A stretch of 64,000 bases of DNA from assembly GCF_900102185.1 (NCBI RefSeq), contig NZ_LT629690.1, positions 1,116,001 through 1,180,000 of the forward strand, given 5' to 3'. Made by a program: the position numbers and the translations under genes. Positions 42,877-53,101 of this stretch are shown in pieces. Source of the stretch: Terriglobus roseus (GTDB lineage: Bacteria; Acidobacteriota; Terriglobia; Terriglobales; Acidobacteriaceae). Position 1 is the stretch's first letter. Every line of letters begins with the position of its first letter. Under the pieces are notes generated by a model. The model searched no databases. It was not told the origin of the DNA and saw nothing but the letters and a program-made list of their open reading frames with translations.

Positions 42877-43590
42877 ATGCAGAGACAGGAGTTCCGGAAC
42901 ACAATACTTCAGCACCTACACCCAGAAACGATTCGGAGACTTCAGCTTCGTTCAATAGAACTGAAGCTTGAACAGGATGTAGAAAGCCCGGGCAAGAGTA
43001 TCCGTAATGTGGTCTTTGTCGAAGAGGGCATTGGATCCATGACCAGTGTGTTCAAGGACGGGTTCGAGGTCGAGATCGGGATGTTCGGTTACGAGTCCGC
43101 GATTGGCGTTTCTGCTCTCATGGGTACAAAGCAAAGCTTGAATCGCGTGTTTATGCAACTTGCCGGCCACGGATATTCATCAGCACTCGCTACAGCAATG
43201 GAGGAGTTCCGCCGCCACGGAGATTTCCACGATCTGGCACTTCGCTACGTGCAGGCTCAACTGACTCAAGCCACGCAGTCCACAGCCTGCAACGTCCATC
43301 ACAATCATGAGCAACGGCTTGCGCGATGGATTCTTATCTGCTCTGATCGTGCCCAGAAGGACATCTTGAAGCTGTCACAAGAGTTCTTGGCGGGGATGTT
43401 GGGAAGTGCCCGACCCACTGTTACCATCACAGCGCGAAAGCTAAAATCTCTAGGACTTATCACGTATTCCAGAGGAATAATCCGCATTCTGAACAGGGAG
43501 GGACTCGAGAAGCAGGCTTGTGAATGCTATCGCCTCGTAAAGAGCCACCTTGATAACTTCGCGGAGTTCGACACAGGTTTCACAAGCTGA
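42877..43590 (+). CDS. Crp/Fnr-family regulator, third of three
   Basis: 237 residues from MQRQEFRNTILQHLHPETIR (in-frame upstream start at 42790 has poor support). Beta roll VVFVEEGIGSMTSVFKDGFE and GMFGYESAIGVSALMGTKQS; HTH in EFLAGMLGSARPTVTITARK; C-terminus ACECYRLVKSHLDNFAEFDT. Nearly parallel in length and motif order with the first copy, so the two are recent paralogues. Effector unknown. Confidence 0.92.
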   Translation: MQRQEFRNTILQHLHPETIRRLQLRSIELKLEQDVESPGKSIRNVVFVEEGIGSMTSVFKDGFEVEIGMFGYESAIGVSALMGTKQSLNRVFMQLAGHGYSSALATAMEEFRRHGDFHDLALRYVQAQLTQATQSTACNVHHNHEQRLARWILICSDRAQKDILKLSQEFLAGMLGSARPTVTITARKLKSLGLITYSRGIIRILNREGLEKQACECYRLVKSHLDNFAEFDTGFTS

Positions 43591-43609
43591 CGGATTCATG
43601 TCGCGGTGT

Positions 43610-43795
43610 CTACCACTCGACGTCTCCCTCCTTGAGCATTGCGCACTCGGGGAGTTTAGAGAAGAGAAACGCGTCGGAATAATATCCGCACGCGCCATTC
43701 TCGAATTGGATCACCAATCCATCATTCAATCTGTCTACCACTGCGATACGGGGAGCAGAGCTCAGAGGATTTGAGAGGTCGATTGAAGTTTCCAT
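43610..43795 (-). CDS. Small hypothetical protein
   Basis: 61 residues, METSIDLSNPLSSAPRIAVV ... NDGLVIQFENGACGYYSDAF. The pattern DGLVIxFExGxCxxYS recurs in small acidobacterial proteins of unknown function; a single beta-rich domain is likely. Convergent with the third Crp gene, 19 bases away. Confidence 0.6.
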   Translation of the reverse strand: METSIDLSNPLSSAPRIAVVDRLNDGLVIQFENGACGYYSDAFLFSKLPECAMLKEGDVEW

Positions 43796-44015
43796 GAATT
43801 AAGGATCATCTCATTCCTTATCTCCGCGCTGTCACCCAACTTGCATAAGGCGAAAAGCAACGGTCCTAATCGTGTGATCACACCATCGGTTTCGCACTGT
43901 TCGCCATTGTTCCGTAGTTTCTTTTACTCCGGATCCTATCTAGGCTCTCGAAATTTTTGCATACGGGCCACCTGCAGATCTCCATGGGAGGCCCAGCAGT
44001 GTTTGAGTGACAAAA

Positions 44016-44858
44016 CTATCCCTCAGACAGCGATCGTGCCTTCACGTCCCAAGCCAAACCCATCGCTTTGAGCAGGCAGATGCCATACCAATTCAGGTCA
44101 ACTTCGTACCAGGCCAGGCCGTGGCGCGATGACTGGGGATGTGCGTGGTGGTTGTTGTGCCAGCCTTCACCGAACGTCAGGAGCGCAACCCAGAAGCTGT
44201 TCCGTGAGGAGTCGCCGGTGGCGAACCTGCGCGATCCCCACATGTGCGTTGCGGAATTCACGAGCCAAGTGGAGTGCAAGCCGAGCACAGTCCTGAAGAA
44301 AATCCCCCAAAGCAGGAAGGGCCAACCCCCGAGAGAAAGCAGCAGGACTCCAAGTATGGTCATTGGTACCCAATGCCATCTGCTAATCCAGACGTGGAAA
44401 CGATCCTTGCGGAGATCCGGTACGTAAGGCAAGAGATCAGCGGCATCATTGTGCATGGTTTGCCCTGTGAGTAGCCAGCCTACGTGCGACCAGAAGCCTC
44501 CATCGTGGGGAGAGTGTGGATCGCCCTCCTTGTCGGTGTTCTGATGGTGTTTCCGATGCGTGGCAACCCAGAAGATTGGTCCGCCTTCCAGAGTAAGCGT
44601 CGCGCAAATAGTCAGGAAGTACTCGACGAATTTCGGAGTCTTGTACCCGCGGTGCGTGAGCAGTCGATGATACCCCACGCCGATACCCAGACCGCCCGCC
44701 AGCCACCAAAGAAGTAAGGAGAACAAGAAGGCCTTCCATGTAAAGAAAAACAAGGCGGCGATCGCCCCAAGGTGGAAGGCTAACAAGATGAGGCTGGTAG
44801 CCCATACTACTGGCTGTTGAAATGTGCGGTCGTACTTGGCTGGTAGCAGCGATGCCAT
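44016..44858 (-). CDS. Acyl-CoA/fatty-acid desaturase
   Basis: 280 residues from MASLLPAKYDRTFQQPV, chosen for the GAGGA site just upstream; the frame extends to 44945. Three histidine boxes are present: GYHRLLTHRGY, VATHRKHHQNTDKE, GEGWHNNHHAHPQ. Four membrane segments flank them. A delta-9-type di-iron desaturase that adjusts membrane fluidity is expected. A broken fragment of a close homologue lies at 3461-3607. Confidence 0.95.
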   Translation of the reverse strand: MASLLPAKYDRTFQQPVVWATSLILLAFHLGAIAALFFFTWKAFLFSLLLWWLAGGLGIGVGYHRLLTHRGYKTPKFVEYFLTICATLTLEGGPIFWVATHRKHHQNTDKEGDPHSPHDGGFWSHVGWLLTGQTMHNDAADLLPYVPDLRKDRFHVWISRWHWVPMTILGVLLLSLGGWPFLLWGIFFRTVLGLHSTWLVNSATHMWGSRRFATGDSSRNSFWVALLTFGEGWHNNHHAHPQSSRHGLAWYEVDLNWYGICLLKAMGLAWDVKARSLSEG

Positions 44859-45161
44859 GGAAATCCTCAGTAAGTAGGACGCTTCGTCTGTCATCCGCTG
44901 AGTGGTATGACGGTAATAGTTCCGTAAGGCTTGCGCAATCGCCATCGCCGTTCAAGGCAAATAACTTCCGCCAGGCGCGAGAGGAGCGATCAACCGGTGC
45001 TTCTTTAATCCCTGAGGGCTTTGCAACTGTTCCGCAGCGAGCTCTTTGATGAGAGAACCATTTCCGGCGCTCGTCTCAAGGAGATTGTTCCCGATCATAT
45101 AGAGGTAAACAAGACAATGGAGCGATGAGAGCTACTTGAGAGGTACGTGATACTGAAGAAC

Positions 45162-45464
45162 TCAGTAGTCGCGTTCAAGAATGCCCCGAGACTTTTCTGA
45201 GTTGAGCCAAGGCGTCTTGCCAAGCGCGTTGTACGCGAAGGTCCCAAGATGCACGCATCCTCTCGCGGCCAACTTCTTTTCAGCCCAATCTTTCGTTTCG
45301 CGACATAGTCCGAGAATCTCCGTCAACGAGCTCCAATCATGCTGGAACGTTCGCGCTTGTGACGTGTCGTGCAATTGGGGTGACGGGGCGACGCTTACGC
45401 TTACGATGGATGTCTCGTTGGATGCAGTCACGATAATGTCGATGATCGGAAGGGGGTTCGACAT
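45162..45464 (-). CDS. Hypothetical protein
   Basis: 100 residues from MSNPLPIIDIIVTASNETSI; the frame extends to 45704 but that part is less protein-like. A beta-strand-rich start and a helical middle (DWSSLTEILGLCRETKDWAE) look folded, with a soluble C-terminus (GCVHLGTFAYNALGK). No family recognised. Isolated gene. Confidence 0.4.
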   Translation of the reverse strand: MSNPLPIIDIIVTASNETSIVSVSVAPSPQLHDTSQARTFQHDWSSLTEILGLCRETKDWAEKKLAARGCVHLGTFAYNALGKTPWLNSEKSRGILERDY

Positions 45465-45675
45465 TCGGAAAGCGTACGAACTCTGCAAAATATTTTGCAA
45501 GTGAATCTCGGAGACACTTCGGGGATAGGGGAAGAAACAATACGGGATGTTGAGAGCGTGAAACGGAGATGGTGAGGCCGAAGATTTCAGGCTATCGTGC
45601 TCGCACCGGCAACTGTGTCCAAGAAATGCAGAAACTACTCCGTACCATCTTCTTCTGGAATGAAGACTTCCAGTG

Positions 45676-46428
45676 CTATCGGGATTGCTGCAAGGGGACT
45701 TCATTCACTTCTTGCCGGTAATGATCCAGTTTCCAATGAAAGGAGAGGAGATATCGTTTGGCACGCCGGGGGCGATAGACCAAGGCAGGGCGAAAGCAGA
45801 CTAGGCAGCGACCACCCCTCTTGCGTACGCTGGGGTACAGGATGCCATTGGACTTCTCTTTTAGAACTGTCTGCGCGAGCTTCTGGGACTCCCCGTAGCA
45901 TTCCGGAACAGGTTCTGGAGCGAGGCATGTTGCGTAATCAGCGGCAGGCTCCAACGCGTGAAACTCACCGTGAAAATCCGCAAGCCAGTCGTCATACGTC
46001 GACGAATCAGATTCGGGGATACCTGTCGCTGTTTCCGGAACAATGATTTCCGCGAGGCGCTTGGCCTTGTGATAGCTGACTTCTGCGACCGATGTCTCCA
46101 ACCTGTCTGCGGCGTACCACGCACCTCGGTCCGGACCGTTGAAGCGTGCTCCGTTCGGACTCGGATGGAGGAATGCTGCGCGGACGATGTGAGCGTTGGG
46201 AATCCCGTAGACCAACTCATAAGTGCTAATCCCAGGAAGTCCGAACTGTTCACCCTGGATCCGGTCATTCGTCGCTCCATCCAGGCGGATCAATTTCTGG
46301 AGCATGTCGTCATCGTCAGCCAGATCATCAAGAACCGTACCCGCTTCGCTGTAACGCGAGGGGAGTAAACGATGCATTCCACTTCGGTCGATCTTCCGGA
46401 GTGGAGGTGTCACTGGCCACCTCGCCAT
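45676..46428 (-). CDS. RES-domain toxin
   Basis: 250 residues from MARWPVTPPLRKIDRSGMHR. The RES-type core is seen in LVYGIPNAHIVRAAFLHPSP (Arg), GARFNGPDRGAWYAADRLET (Arg, aromatic, Glu) and the SVAEVSYHKA stretch (Ser/Glu). RES toxins modify or hydrolyse NAD+ or ADP-ribosylate targets. It starts 19 bases inside the end of the antitoxin gene, so the two are coupled. The open frame extends to 46539 through the antitoxin, which is not the native start. Confidence 0.88.
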   Translation of the reverse strand: MARWPVTPPLRKIDRSGMHRLLPSRYSEAGTVLDDLADDDDMLQKLIRLDGATNDRIQGEQFGLPGISTYELVYGIPNAHIVRAAFLHPSPNGARFNGPDRGAWYAADRLETSVAEVSYHKAKRLAEIIVPETATGIPESDSSTYDDWLADFHGEFHALEPAADYATCLAPEPVPECYGESQKLAQTVLKEKSNGILYPSVRKRGGRCLVCFRPALVYRPRRAKRYLLSFHWKLDHYRQEVNEVPLQQSR

Positions 46429-46856
46429 GCATCCAGCATCCGCCGCACCTCGATCATTCCGGGTTGGCCCCGTTGAATCATGTAGGCGAGCGGTGTGCGT
46501 CCCACGAAGACCGGTCCACGATTCGCAAGAGTGATCCAACGATCCGCCCAGGGTTTTCCAAAGTAGATATTCAGGGCCTTATAGATTCCGATCAGCAGTG
46601 AGATTCGGGTCAACGTGTCTTGATCGAGCGTACGCTTCGGGTTCGTCTTCCATGCGTGGAAAGTCGACGACGCCAAACCTCCGAGAAGGGAACGAGAGTC
46701 CTCTTCATTCAATCCCCACTTTTTCCGGAGATTCAGGAACGCTTTGATGGCAGCGGACGAAAGCTCCGCTCGTTCGGCTGTATTGCTAAGATCGGCACCC
46801 GATTCGAAATCGTAGCCGGCGATTCGGGGCAAGACAAGGGAAGCAGCGGTTGCCAT
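46410..46856 (-). CDS. Xre/MbcA/ParS-type antitoxin of the RES module
   Basis: 148 residues. DUF2384-type C-terminus is visible (LLIGIYKALNIYFGKPWADR then WITLANRGPVFVGRTPLAYM and IEVRRMLDAWRGG), with an Xre-like helix-turn-helix at the N-terminus (WGLNEEDSRSLLGGLASSTF). Such antitoxins neutralise RES toxins and repress the operon. The operator at 46862-46899 begins 6 bases upstream of its ATG. Confidence 0.88.
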   Translation of the reverse strand: MATAASLVLPRIAGYDFESGADLSNTAERAELSSAAIKAFLNLRKKWGLNEEDSRSLLGGLASSTFHAWKTNPKRTLDQDTLTRISLLIGIYKALNIYFGKPWADRWITLANRGPVFVGRTPLAYMIQRGQPGMIEVRRMLDAWRGGQ

Positions 46857-46861
46857 AGCAA

Positions 46862-46899
46862 ATCTCGCTTTCGAGAGTAATTATCCTCGAAAACGAGAT
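46862..46899. promoter_or_regulatory. Autoregulatory palindrome of the RES-Xre module
   Basis: ATCTCGCTTTCGAG and CTCGAAAACGAGAT flank a 10-base AT-rich spacer; the two 14-base arms match at 13 of 14 positions. Placed directly upstream of the antitoxin ATG, it is most likely the toxin-antitoxin operator, overlapping the promoter. Confidence 0.75.
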
Positions 46900-47189
46900 G
46901 CGCGGCAAGCAGTCTAGATAAGCAATCTGGGAGGATCATAATCCGCCTAACGAGCCTCCGATAGACCGGGGCAGAGTCGAGCATTTGTCGCAGTTCCAGA
47001 TAACTGCAGAAGATTTTCTTGTGAGTTGAACACCTCAACCCACGGTACGATGGCGAGCAAAAGATTCATGAACAGCACAGTCTTGGAAGGCGGGTTTGAC
47101 GATGAGCGGCCCGAAGTGACGTGCGTTCGTATCGTCTCAAGAGCACCAGATCGCCATCTGTCTGGCTATGAGCTGGCATCCCATGGTGG
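46900..47189. other. Divergent spacer
   Basis: About 290 bases between the toxin-antitoxin operator and the oxidoreductase gene. Small open frames here are not protein-like. It holds the promoters of both. Confidence 0.4.
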
Positions 47190-48473
47190 ATGGACACTCC
47201 GCGGGATCTTTTCGTCGACGTATCTTCTTCTTCTCGCCGTGCTTTTTTGCGATCTGCTTCTTCGGCGATTGCGGGCATGGCAGCGGTGGTACCCAGCGCG
47301 AGTGGCCAAGCGCAGAAGCCGAATGAGGCGAATGATGTCCAGTTATCGCAGATTCATGCTGCAACCGAGGCTCCAGAGAAGGCCCCGGGGCCATTCCTGC
47401 CCGTGAATCGCCGCGTGGGCTTTGCGATTGTTGGGCTGGGACGTCTTTCGCTCAATCAGATTCTGCCGGCGTTCGCAACAAGTGACTACTGCAAGCCAGT
47501 TGCTCTTGTGAGCGGAGATCGTCCGAAGGCGCTCAAAATTGCGGCGCAGTACGGCATTGCCGTGAGTCACATCACCGATTACGCCGGCTTTGAAAAACTG
47601 AAAGAAATGTCCGGTGTGGATGTGATTTATATCGTGTTGCCAAATGGAATGCATTACGAGTTCGTACTTCGCGCGGCAAAGATCGGCAAGCACATTCTCT
47701 GCGAGAAGCCGATGGCAAACAGCACCGCACAGTGTGAAGAGATGATCGCTGCCTGTCAACGAGGGAACGTGAAGTTGATGATCGCGTATAGGCAGCAATA
47801 TGAGCCGATGAATCGGGCTTTGGAAAAGGCAGTGCGAGAGGGCAAGCTAGGAAAGCTACGCAGCATTGTGGCTTCAAATTCGCAGAATGAAGGCGATCCA
47901 ACGCAGTGGCGGCTCAACAAGCAACTAGCTGGCGGGGGAGCGCTACCCGATGTTGGGATTTATTGCTTGAATGCAAGTCGTTTCCTCTCGGGAGAAGAGC
48001 CGAACGAGGTAATCGCAACTCTGGTGCAGCCCAAAGACGATCCTCGTTTCAAAGAGGTCGAAGCGCGGTGCGAAGTGATCGCACGGTTTCCAAGCGGTAT
48101 GACCGCAACATTCACAAGCGGGTATGACGTGCATCGCTCGGCATTCTTACGGCTCGAGGGAACCGATGGCTTTGCCGAGGTGGATCCAGCCTTCGGATAT
48201 CACGGTTCAAAGCTTCGCTTCACGAAACTGATGGACGGAAAAGACACCGAACTACATCCAGCGATTGAGGAGAAAGATCAGTTTGCCCTCGAGATGGATC
48301 ACATGGCTGTTTGCGTCCTGCAGAATCAGCAGCCACGCACAGGTGGTGAGGAAGGGTTGCAAGATCAAAGAATCATCGAGGCGATCTATCGCTCTGCAAG
48401 AGAAGGGCGCCTCACTTCTATTGAGGCGCCCGCAGGTGCTACACGTCTTGGCATTCTGCCGCCGCTTGAGTAG
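47190..48473 (+). CDS. Tat-exported Gfo/Idh/MocA-family oxidoreductase
   Basis: 427 residues. Tat motif SSRRAFLRSASSAIAGMAAV (15-34). The Rossmann motif is VGFAIVGLGRLSLNQILPAF; the catalytic-site signature CEKPMANSTAQCEEM and YRQQYEP follow. Such exported members (glucose-fructose oxidoreductase type) carry bound NADP and interconvert sugars in the periplasm. A short 3' spacer separates it from the convergent PQQ-type dehydrogenase, so both may act on the same sugar pool (inference). Confidence 0.92.
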   Translation: MDTPRDLFVDVSSSSRRAFLRSASSAIAGMAAVVPSASGQAQKPNEANDVQLSQIHAATEAPEKAPGPFLPVNRRVGFAIVGLGRLSLNQILPAFATSDYCKPVALVSGDRPKALKIAAQYGIAVSHITDYAGFEKLKEMSGVDVIYIVLPNGMHYEFVLRAAKIGKHILCEKPMANSTAQCEEMIAACQRGNVKLMIAYRQQYEPMNRALEKAVREGKLGKLRSIVASNSQNEGDPTQWRLNKQLAGGGALPDVGIYCLNASRFLSGEEPNEVIATLVQPKDDPRFKEVEARCEVIARFPSGMTATFTSGYDVHRSAFLRLEGTDGFAEVDPAFGYHGSKLRFTKLMDGKDTELHPAIEEKDQFALEMDHMAVCVLQNQQPRTGGEEGLQDQRIIEAIYRSAREGRLTSIEAPAGATRLGILPPLE

Positions 48474-48504
48474 CGAGCGGCAGGGCCGCTAGGACTCTCG
48501 GGGA

Positions 48505-49671
48505 TTATCGCGAATAGGTGATTCGATAGAGAATCCCATTCTGCTCATCGCCGAGCAGGACGCTTCCGTCTGCCATTTGCGCCAAGCCAAAGGGGCGAGC
48601 AAACCGAGCCCATCCACTACCACCTTGGGTCTGCATCAGAAAGCCATCGACAAACGGCGTGATTGTCTTGGCGACGCTACCTTCAAAATGAATGCGAACC
48701 ACTTGGTAGCCGCTGGGTGGGTTGGCTCCCCATGAGCCGTGCATGCTGGCCAGCGCATCCCCGTCGAAATCGGACGGCAGCCCCGTTCCTTTGAGGAAGA
48801 TCAGTTGCATGCCGGACGCGTGGGCATTCCAAGTCAAAACTGGAAGGGTTGTTTTCGCGGCCCATTGATCGAGAGTGGCGCCATGGGGTGGTGTGAGATA
48901 AAGGTTCTTGAGACCGTTGCCAAGGATGTACGGCCAGCCGTACTCCTTGCCCTGTTCGATCTCGTTCAACTCTTCACGTTGCTCCTGATCACCCATCCAA
49001 TCCACGCCATCGTCCCACCCATACAAGTCCTTGGTGCCGGGCTTGAAGTTGAATCCAATCGTGTTGCGAAGCCCGGTGGCAAAGGTCTCTCGACCGCTAC
49101 CGTCCAGGTTGTAACGCTGCATCGTACTGTTGATGTGATTCCGTTCCTCGCAGGTATTGCAGGTACTCCCGACCGAGACGTATAGCTTGTTGTCCGGTCC
49201 CACCGCGAGCGTCCGATCCACATGTTGTCCAGCGTCCGGCAAGTCCGTAATCAGAAGCTTCGATGCCCCGAGCGTTCCGTCGGGATTGAGCGGTGCGGCG
49301 TATACCTGCTTGATCGTGACGTAGTACAGGATGCCGGCATGGATCACCATGCCGTGCACATTTTCCAGTTCGAGAACCTTCTTCTTCTTACCTCTGCCAT
49401 CTATCATCGTGATTGTTCCCGCATCGCGGCTGCTGACGTAAATGTTTCCAGCTTCGGAAACTACGACGACCCGAGGACTATCCAATTCTTCGACGAATTT
49501 GGCGATATGAAAACCCGCGGGCAGCTTCAGTCTCCCGATATTCTCCGGCGTGGCGGTCAGCGGCGCTGGCAGCACTACGTTGACGGTGTGACTATCACGC
49601 TGTGGGTTCGGCATCGTCTGTGCCGAAGCCGACAACGCGAGAGCGGTGAAGAATACAACCGGAGTGAGTTT
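48505..49671 (-). CDS. PQQ-type sugar/sorbosone dehydrogenase-like beta-propeller protein
   Basis: 388 residues from MKLTPVVFFTALALSASAQT, a signal peptide. It has propeller blades of the soluble glucose/sorbosone dehydrogenase family: LTATPENIGRLKLPAGFHIA, AVGPDNKLYVSVGSTCNTCE, FATGLRNTIGFNFKPGTKDL, GKEYGWPYILGN, DALASMHGSWGANPPSGYQV. Two Cys in CNTC may bind heme or form a disulfide. Location periplasmic. PQQ must be made elsewhere. Confidence 0.9.
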   Translation of the reverse strand, partial: KLTPVVFFTALALSASAQTMPNPQRDSHTVNVVLPAPLTATPENIGRLKLPAGFHIAKFVEELDSPRVVVVSEAGNIYVSSRDAGTITMIDGRGKKKKVLELENVHGMVIHAGILYYVTIKQVYAAPLNPDGTLGASKLLITDLPDAGQHVDRTLAVGPDNKLYVSVGSTCNTCEERNHINSTMQRYNLDGSGRETFATGLRNTIGFNFKPGTKDLYGWDDGVDWMGDQEQREELNEIEQGKEYGWPYILGNGLKNLYLTPPHGATLDQWAAKTTLPVLTWNAHASGMQLIFLKGTGLPSDFDGDALASMHGSWGANPPSGYQVVRIHFEGSVAKTITPFVDGFLMQTQGGSGWARFARPFGLAQMADGSVLLGDEQNGILYRITYSR

Positions 49672-49810
49672 CATGCAGCAAGGGATGCGAACTCGCCCGA
49701 ACGATGTTGCCACGGGCTCTCACTCAATGCTGGTGCCTTCCATGCGGTGGAATAGCACTTCCCGAATCGTTGAGGTGGCGCACGGGTGGTACGTTGCATC
49801 CTATGAATTT

Positions 49811-52494
49811 ATGAATGACGCTCGGAGTCGAGCAGAAGGCGCACAGACAACCGGAATGATTCGCGTGCGAGGTGCGCGCGAACATAACTTGAAGAATGTC
49901 GACGTGGATATTCCGCGAGATGCGTTGGTCGTGTTTACCGGCGTTTCAGGATCGGGCAAATCGTCTCTTGCGTTTGGAACGTTGTATGCCGAAGCGCAAA
50001 GGCGTTATTTGGAATCGGTATCGCCCTATGCTCGTAGGCTTTTCCATCAACTGAGCATTCCCGAAGTTGATTCCATCGAAGGTCTTCCCCCAGCCGTTGC
50101 TCTGCAACAACAGCGAGGAAGTGGCACCACGCGGTCTTCGGTTGGAAGTGTGACGACACTTTCGAACCTGTTTCGCATGTTGTATTCAAGAGCTGGGAAC
50201 TATCCGGCCGGCCGCCCGATGCTTTATGCCGAATCGTTCTCACCCAATCGGATTGAGGGGGCCTGCCCAAAGTGCAACGGGACCGGCCGCATCTACGAGG
50301 TGACCGAACAATCCATGGTGCCGGACCCATCGTTGACGATTCGCGAGCGTGCCATTGCTGCGTGGCCTACTGCGTGGCAGGGGCAGAATCTACGTGACAT
50401 CCTCGTCTCCTTAGGCTACGACGTCGACACACCGTGGAAACGGCTTCCCGCCAAAGAACGGAAGTGGATTCTGTTCACGGACGAGCAACCAACAGTCCCA
50501 GTGTATGCAGGGTTCACGCCCACTGAAACTCAGCAAGCATTACGACGCAAGCTAGAGCCGAGTTATATGGGCACTTTCACCAGCGCCCAGCGTTACGTGA
50601 TGAAGACCTTCTCAAAATCCCAGAGTGCCATGATGAAACAGCGAGTCGCGCAGTTCATGCTCAGCAGCGAATGTTCTTTGTGCCACGGCAAGAGGCTCCG
50701 AACGGACGCACTGGATGTGACATTCGCAGGCATGGACATTACGCAGATGAGCCGTCTGCCGCTAAAACAATTGGCAACGATCCTGCAGCCCTTCACTACG
50801 GGGAGTTCGAATGATTTTGCCAAGCACGTAGAAAAGGCAGCCGCGGCGCAACGCATCACGCAGGATGTCGTGAGTCGACTCGAGGTATTGATCGAACTCG
50901 GTCTCGGCTATTTGGATTTGGAGCGAAGTACACCGACACTGTCCCCCGGAGAACTTCAGCGGCTCAGACTTGCGACACAGTTGCACTCAAATCTTTTTGG
51001 TGTTGTGTACGTGCTGGATGAACGATCGGCTGGCCTGCATCCATCCGACACAGAGACGCTACTCCACGCACTCGCGGCGTTGAAGAAGAGCGCAATTCGC
51101 TCTTCGTCGTCGAACACGAAGTGGACGTCATCCGGGCTGCCGATTGGATTGTGGATGTCGGGCCTGCAGCCGGAGCATACGGTGGTGAGGTGCTCTACAG
51201 TGGACCGCTAGCAGGACTAAAGGGTGTCGGCAGCTCCGAAACCGCCAAGCATCTCTTTGCGAACGCCGCAGCTTCCGTAGCTGCACGAAGAAACCCAAAA
51301 CAATGGCTACGTCTGGAAGGTGTGACCCGTAACAATCTCCACCAGGTTGCTGTATCGATTCCGCTTGATGTTCTGGTGGCGGTCACTGGTGTGTCTGGAT
51401 CGGGGAAATCCACCCTAGTCAGCCAGGCTCTAGTGGATCTCATTGCGGCGCATCTCGGCCAACCAATTGAGGATGGAGAGGAAGACGACGCTCTCGCTGC
51501 ACACCCCTCAGTGGTTCTAACGCAGGGAAGAATTCTGTCCGGCATGGAAGGTATACGTCGATTGGTCCGCGTCGATCAAAGACCAATTGGACGAACGCCG
51601 CGTTCCAACATCGCCACGTATACCGGTCTGTTCGACGAAGTCCGAAAACTCTTCGCATCAACGAAGCTGGCACGTACACGGAAATATGATGCAGGCCGCT
51701 TCTCTTTCAATGTGACGAAGGGGCGCTGCGAGACCTGCAAAGGAGAAGGGCAGGTCTGTGTCGAACTACTTTTTCTACCGAGCGTATATTCACCGTGCCC
51801 GACCTGCCACGGTGCGCGCTTCAATGCCAAAACACTCGAGGTGACCTGGGGCGGCAAGAACATCGCAGAGGTTTTAAACCTGAGGGTCGATGATGCAATC
51901 GTATTCTTCGACACGTCCCCATCCGTCCGTCACTCATTGCAAGTCTTACACGAGGTCGGATTGGGTTATCTCCGATTGGGACAACCTGCGACCGAACTCT
52001 CCGGCGGAGAAGCCCAGCGCGTGAAATTAGCGACGGAGTTGCAGCGTGCCACCCGCGGGAACACGATCTACGTTCTCGACGAACCAACCACAGGCCTCCA
52101 TCCTGCGGACGTAACACGGCTGCTACGGCAATTGAACGAACTTGTGTCTGCGGGCAATTCGGTGGTGATCGTTGAACACGACATGCACGTTGTCGCGGCG
52201 AGCGATTGGGTCATCGACATTGGTCCCGGCGCGGGTGAAGAAGGTGGAACGATTGTCGGAGAAGGAACTCCCGAGCAAATAGCCCACATCTCCGGGAGCA
52301 GAACGGCGCCTTACATCCGGAGTCGGTTGGGGATTTCGGGGCGCATCAAGGGCGCATCCTACAGAAGACAGATCGTGATTCCTTCGGAGACGACAATGAA
52401 ATCCCTTAGCGAATCCCACCAAATTGAAACCGCTTCCAGACGGAGGCCAAAGCATCCAAGTCATCGTCGAAACTCCCGCACGAAGTCGAAATAA
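49811..52494 (+). pseudogene. uvrA: UvrA-like excinuclease ATPase (UvrA2 type), split by a frameshift
   Basis: The 5' frame (from MNDARSRAEGAQ or MIRVRGAREHNLKN) has Walker A GVSGSGKSSLAFGTL, signature LSPGELQRLRLA and a Walker B DERSAGLHP with Arg in place of Pro. Near 51090 one G is missing from an AGCGGCAATTCG-type context; the other frame then gives SLFVVEHEVDVIRAADWIVD and the second ATPase half (GVSGSGKSTLVSQAL, zinc pair CETCKGEGQ ... CPTCHG, LSGGEAQRVKLA, DEPTTGLHP). The product runs past its usual end into the next gene. Without correction no functional protein is made. Confidence 0.85.
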
Positions 52495-52989
52495 GTTCGC
52501 GTTTGATCCCGATCAGGAAATCTTCACGCTCAAGAGCGTTCTTCCAGCCGGCATGGTCTTCCCCTATGACGGCTTTCTGCCCGGGACCGAGGGAGGCGAT
52601 GGCGATCCGGTGGACGTGCTTCTTCTCATGGATGAGCCAGCGTTTCCTGGAGTCGCCGTCAGAGCTCGCCTCATCGGCGTGATCGTGAGCGAACAGGTTG
52701 ACGGCAAGAAGAGGCTTCGTAACGACAGGCTAGTTGCGGTATCCGAATCGACCCATCAATACGCAAAGATCAAACCTTATCCGATCTCCCGAAGAAGTGG
52801 ATTCGCGAACCGGAGACGTTCTTTGTGAACTATCACGGACTCGAGGGCAAGAAATACAAGTTGCTTGGCTGCAAAGGCCCCAAACAGGCTTTCGCATCAT
52901 CAAAACCAGCCGGAGCAAGTAGGGGCGAGTTGGGAAACATCGCTGAAGCAAAGTCATCTGATTTCGATCCGAATCAGTTCCGTAACTGA
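52396..52989 (+). pseudogene. Inorganic pyrophosphatase gene with two frameshifts
   Basis: Pieces in three frames rebuild a family I pyrophosphatase: MKSL then ANPTKLKPLPDGGQSIQVIV with a shift near 52407; VETPARSRNKFAFDPDQEIF, GMVFPYDGFLPGTEGGDGDP and VDVLLLMDEPAFPG (metal-binding Asp cluster) in the main frame; then a shift near 52764 into LSDLPKKWIREPETFFVNYH and GLEGKKYKLLGCKGPKQAF. A single base fix at each site would restore one ORF. It directly follows the broken uvrA-like gene. Confidence 0.78.
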
Positions 52990-53101
52990 CGGAGTGGGTT
53001 TATTCTCGGAAACCTCCAGACACCCGGGAACGATCTGCAAGCCCATGCGTTGATGGAATGGTTTCGCTGAGCCTGCCATACCTTGGGTAGACACTTCAAC
53101 T

